Source: UASB124 sp964446935 | Lineage (GTDB): Bacteria; Babelota; Babeliae; Babelales; RVW-14 | NCBI GenBank assembly: GCA_964446935.1 | Contig: CAYUQI010000025.1 | Location: 1 to 16,014 of the forward strand | Length of the DNA stretch: 16,014 nucleotides | Reading direction: 5' to 3' | Part shown: positions 13,957 to 16,014 of the stretch, piece by piece | Layout of the letters: each line of letters begins with the position of its first letter | How positions within the stretch are numbered: the first letter of the stretch is position 1 | Translations under genes and position numbers: made by a program | Notes under the pieces: generated by a model | What the model saw: the letters and a program-made list of their open reading frames with translations, nothing else | What the model was told of the DNA's origin: nothing | Databases searched by the model: none

Positions 13957-15945
13957 ATGAAATTGTTTGGAGGTTTTCGATTATTAACGGGCGTACTCGT
14001 ACTGAGTGCAGCTTTGTTTCTTGGTGTACGGTTTAATGGCCATAAAGATACGGTTCTGCGCCTTGCCCTTGTTATTGATGGTGAGACTGAGGTGCATAAT
14101 GATGGTGCCATTACTGATGATTTAAAACATTTGATTGCGCAACAGGCGTCACCGATTTTGGTTATAGGCGGTCATGTTTTTGATAATATTGTCCAAGGAT
14201 ACCGACATTGTCGTTCCGGTGTGTGGAATGGTAAACGCGGGATTGATTTAAACCCTCTTATCAAAAAAACTCAAAAAATTCGTCGTTATTTATATCAACA
14301 GCCTGCTGGATGGCAGGAAACTGTTAAGCGTGAGCTTGCTCGCGCACAGGCAATGCATGAACAGCTTTTGAATCGAGCAGGAAACAAGCGACAAGTATTG
14401 TATGATGATCTCATTTCATTTTTTACGTTGTGTAAGGTGGGAGCCCCTGATCATGGCCAGTGTTTTGATCGTAATTGGATTGTCTATCGTTTGAACAAGG
14501 AGCATCTGCCTGTTGGATATCTGATGATACCGCGACGTGTTCTTGAATCAATGTGCTCTGTTTCGTTGGCTGGTGGCAAGCAAGAGACACTTGATGATGT
14601 TATCCAGGAACTTTGTAATCAGCGTATGATTCGTAACAATAATGGAACATGTTGTACGACTTTGACCGATGTTATTAATATCTGTGGACTCAATAAAATA
14701 TGTCCTGGATGTGAGGTAACGCGTGTGTATGTGGATGATCATGGTGATCATAAGGGTTTAGTTTCTGGTCGCTATGAAGGAAGAGAAATTGATAAAAAAG
14801 AATTAGCACGTATTGTTCGAGCATGTGTGCGTGATATTGTACGCCCTGCAACACATCATCAGACATGGTGTGTCAAAGTATGTGGGCATGGTGGCACCGT
14901 TGCTGCTGGGTATGCGCATGATATGATGGCTGGCATGGAGGTTAATGATTTCGTTGGTTTGATTAAGCATGTGCTTACACCAAAAGGTACTGGATTAGTT
15001 ACCATAAATTCGTGTTATGCCGGGGGGGCGAACCGAATGTACATGAAAGAACTTGTCAGTCAATTGCGTGAGCAAGGAACTCCGATGGCGGTAGTGCTTG
15101 AATCATCAACCGATGCAACAACGCTCAATATTAGTCCGAGTATGTTGACAACGGAAGAACTTGATTTAGTGAGCACCAAGACCAATGTAATGGATGATGC
15201 GACGAGCTTGAGCACCTGGAATGCCTTGCCGTATGTCTCTTTGCCTCGTTGTGATCAGTTGTTTGATTCGTTGGAAAATCGTTTACATCAAGGAACCGTT
15301 GGCGCGGCTGATGTTGCAGCTGCATACCAAAGTTTTATTCTTAGTGCCGAAAGCAATGATAATGAAGATGATTTAGAAGTGTTGCCGTCAAATTTGCCGC
15401 AGGTGATTGATGCGAAGGCTCATTGCCAACCGTTATGTGTCGATAATCACGTGCAAGTGATTGATCATCAAGAGCCAACATGTGTGAGCAATCGCACTGT
15501 TCTGTGGGTAAAGGAACGAACAATGTCATCACCAATCATCTTAGATGGATCTGTGCCCTATCTTTTGTCGGGCAAAGCACACGAGATGGAACACATCTTC
15601 GAATGTATCGATGCTCGAGCTTGTCCTGATGTTGAGGATGTACAGGATTTTGTTGAAAAATTTTTTATTCATGATGGAGTACGGCTTGCTACGAGTCGGT
15701 CGTTTGTTATTAAGAAATTACTTCTTTCTACCGGGTCATTCTGCAATATTTCCGGTAAACACATGCCTGGGGCCATCATTCTTCATTGGCAAAAAAACCC
15801 AAATAAGGATGTTTCCTGGACCTATAAATTTGATAAGGAAAAAGGGTGGTATCAGTGTTCAGAAAAAGCTCTTTCGGCTTCTAAACGGACGGCTGTCAGA
15901 GAGTTTGTCGCTTTGCATCAGAAATCGTGCTCTTTCTTGCAATAA
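13957..15945 (+). CDS. Predicted caspase/legumain-like (clan CD) cysteine peptidase, membrane-anchored or exported
   Basis: 662 residues from the ATG at 13957; this start has GGGGG 2 nt upstream, as in the neighbouring genes, and is preferred to a TTG three codons earlier. Residues 1-24 (MKLFGGFRLLTGVLVLSAAL...) are a signal or anchor helix. The middle shows the clan CD pattern of a hydrophobic strand ending in His-Gly and a later strand ending in Cys: WCVKVCGHGG (304-313, H311) and GLVTINSCYAGG (346-357, C353), 42 residues apart with a helix between. A second strand, VTRVYVDDHG (254-263, H262), resembles the legumain DHG motif and is an alternative His. Residues 25-250 and 380-662 match nothing I know; the C-terminal part is Cys-rich. 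The specific family (C11, C13, C14, C25 or new) cannot be told by eye. It is last in the ankyrin operon, so the two products may act together. Confidence 0.72.
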   Translation: MKLFGGFRLLTGVLVLSAALFLGVRFNGHKDTVLRLALVIDGETEVHNDGAITDDLKHLIAQQASPILVIGGHVFDNIVQGYRHCRSGVWNGKRGIDLNPLIKKTQKIRRYLYQQPAGWQETVKRELARAQAMHEQLLNRAGNKRQVLYDDLISFFTLCKVGAPDHGQCFDRNWIVYRLNKEHLPVGYLMIPRRVLESMCSVSLAGGKQETLDDVIQELCNQRMIRNNNGTCCTTLTDVINICGLNKICPGCEVTRVYVDDHGDHKGLVSGRYEGREIDKKELARIVRACVRDIVRPATHHQTWCVKVCGHGGTVAAGYAHDMMAGMEVNDFVGLIKHVLTPKGTGLVTINSCYAGGANRMYMKELVSQLREQGTPMAVVLESSTDATTLNISPSMLTTEELDLVSTKTNVMDDATSLSTWNALPYVSLPRCDQLFDSLENRLHQGTVGAADVAAAYQSFILSAESNDNEDDLEVLPSNLPQVIDAKAHCQPLCVDNHVQVIDHQEPTCVSNRTVLWVKERTMSSPIILDGSVPYLLSGKAHEMEHIFECIDARACPDVEDVQDFVEKFFIHDGVRLATSRSFVIKKLLLSTGSFCNISGKHMPGAIILHWQKNPNKDVSWTYKFDKEKGWYQCSEKALSASKRTAVREFVALHQKSCSFLQ

Positions 15946-16014
15946 TTCACGATCAGCGCTACATTTTCATGTATTGAATGAATGTTAGTAAATGTTCGCC
16001 CCCTCCATTCAGCC

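Noticed and set aside
15946..16014. Terminator after the peptidase gene
   Set aside because: Only a weak 6-bp pairing (TGAATG/CATTCA) with no T-run is visible; the end of the operon may lie beyond the window.
1..16014. CRISPR arrays, tRNA or rRNA genes, IS transposases
   Set aside because: No regularly spaced short repeats, cloverleaf-like segments, rRNA stretches or transposase motifs were seen on reading both strands.

Overview
This 16 kb window looks like chromosome from a host-associated Gram-negative-type bacterium. The best fit I can infer is the Dependentiae (TM6)/Babeliae, or another lineage living inside protists. The reasons are a run of secreted ankyrin-repeat proteins, a secreted phospholipase that resembles eukaryotic cytosolic PLA2, a predicted outer-membrane beta-barrel, AT-rich DNA with short spacers, and an otherwise ordinary AlaRS and class A PBP. 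No rRNA or other marker is present, so the taxon is an inference.

Layout. 1-515 is the 3' end of an unrecognised protein gene (+). 620-1948 (+) is an exported barrel-like protein ending in Phe. It converges on 2009-4003 (-), a cPLA2/PLA2_B-type phospholipase with a signal peptide, and the two share a bidirectional terminator at 1966-2010. 4224-6110 (+) is a bifunctional class A penicillin-binding protein. It converges on alaS (6331-8952, -). The roughly 220 bp between them is almost entirely repeats: two inverted REP-like units whose central stem-loops differ, with two further hairpins between them. A partial third unit lies in the leader of the PBP gene.

9171-15945 (+) reads as one operon of five tightly spaced genes (gaps of 16, 19, 19 and 16 nt). 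Four are paralogous secreted proteins (signal peptide, conserved helical domain, C-terminal ankyrin-like array). The fifth is a membrane-anchored or exported protein with the His/Cys signature of caspase/legumain-type (clan CD) cysteine peptidases. The operon is preceded by a good sigma70-like promoter that is overlaid by a 12+12 bp inverted repeat, which suggests repressor control. The starts share an unusual G-run ribosome binding site. The second to fourth ankyrin genes arose by tandem duplication of a unit of about 1.17-1.18 kb, and the fourth has lost about two ankyrin units.

The secreted PLA2, the ankyrin paralogs and the caspase-like peptidase are plausible host-interaction factors. 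The ankyrin-peptidase operon is the best candidate for an undescribed system: expanding adaptor-like secreted repeat proteins encoded with one protease under one operator.
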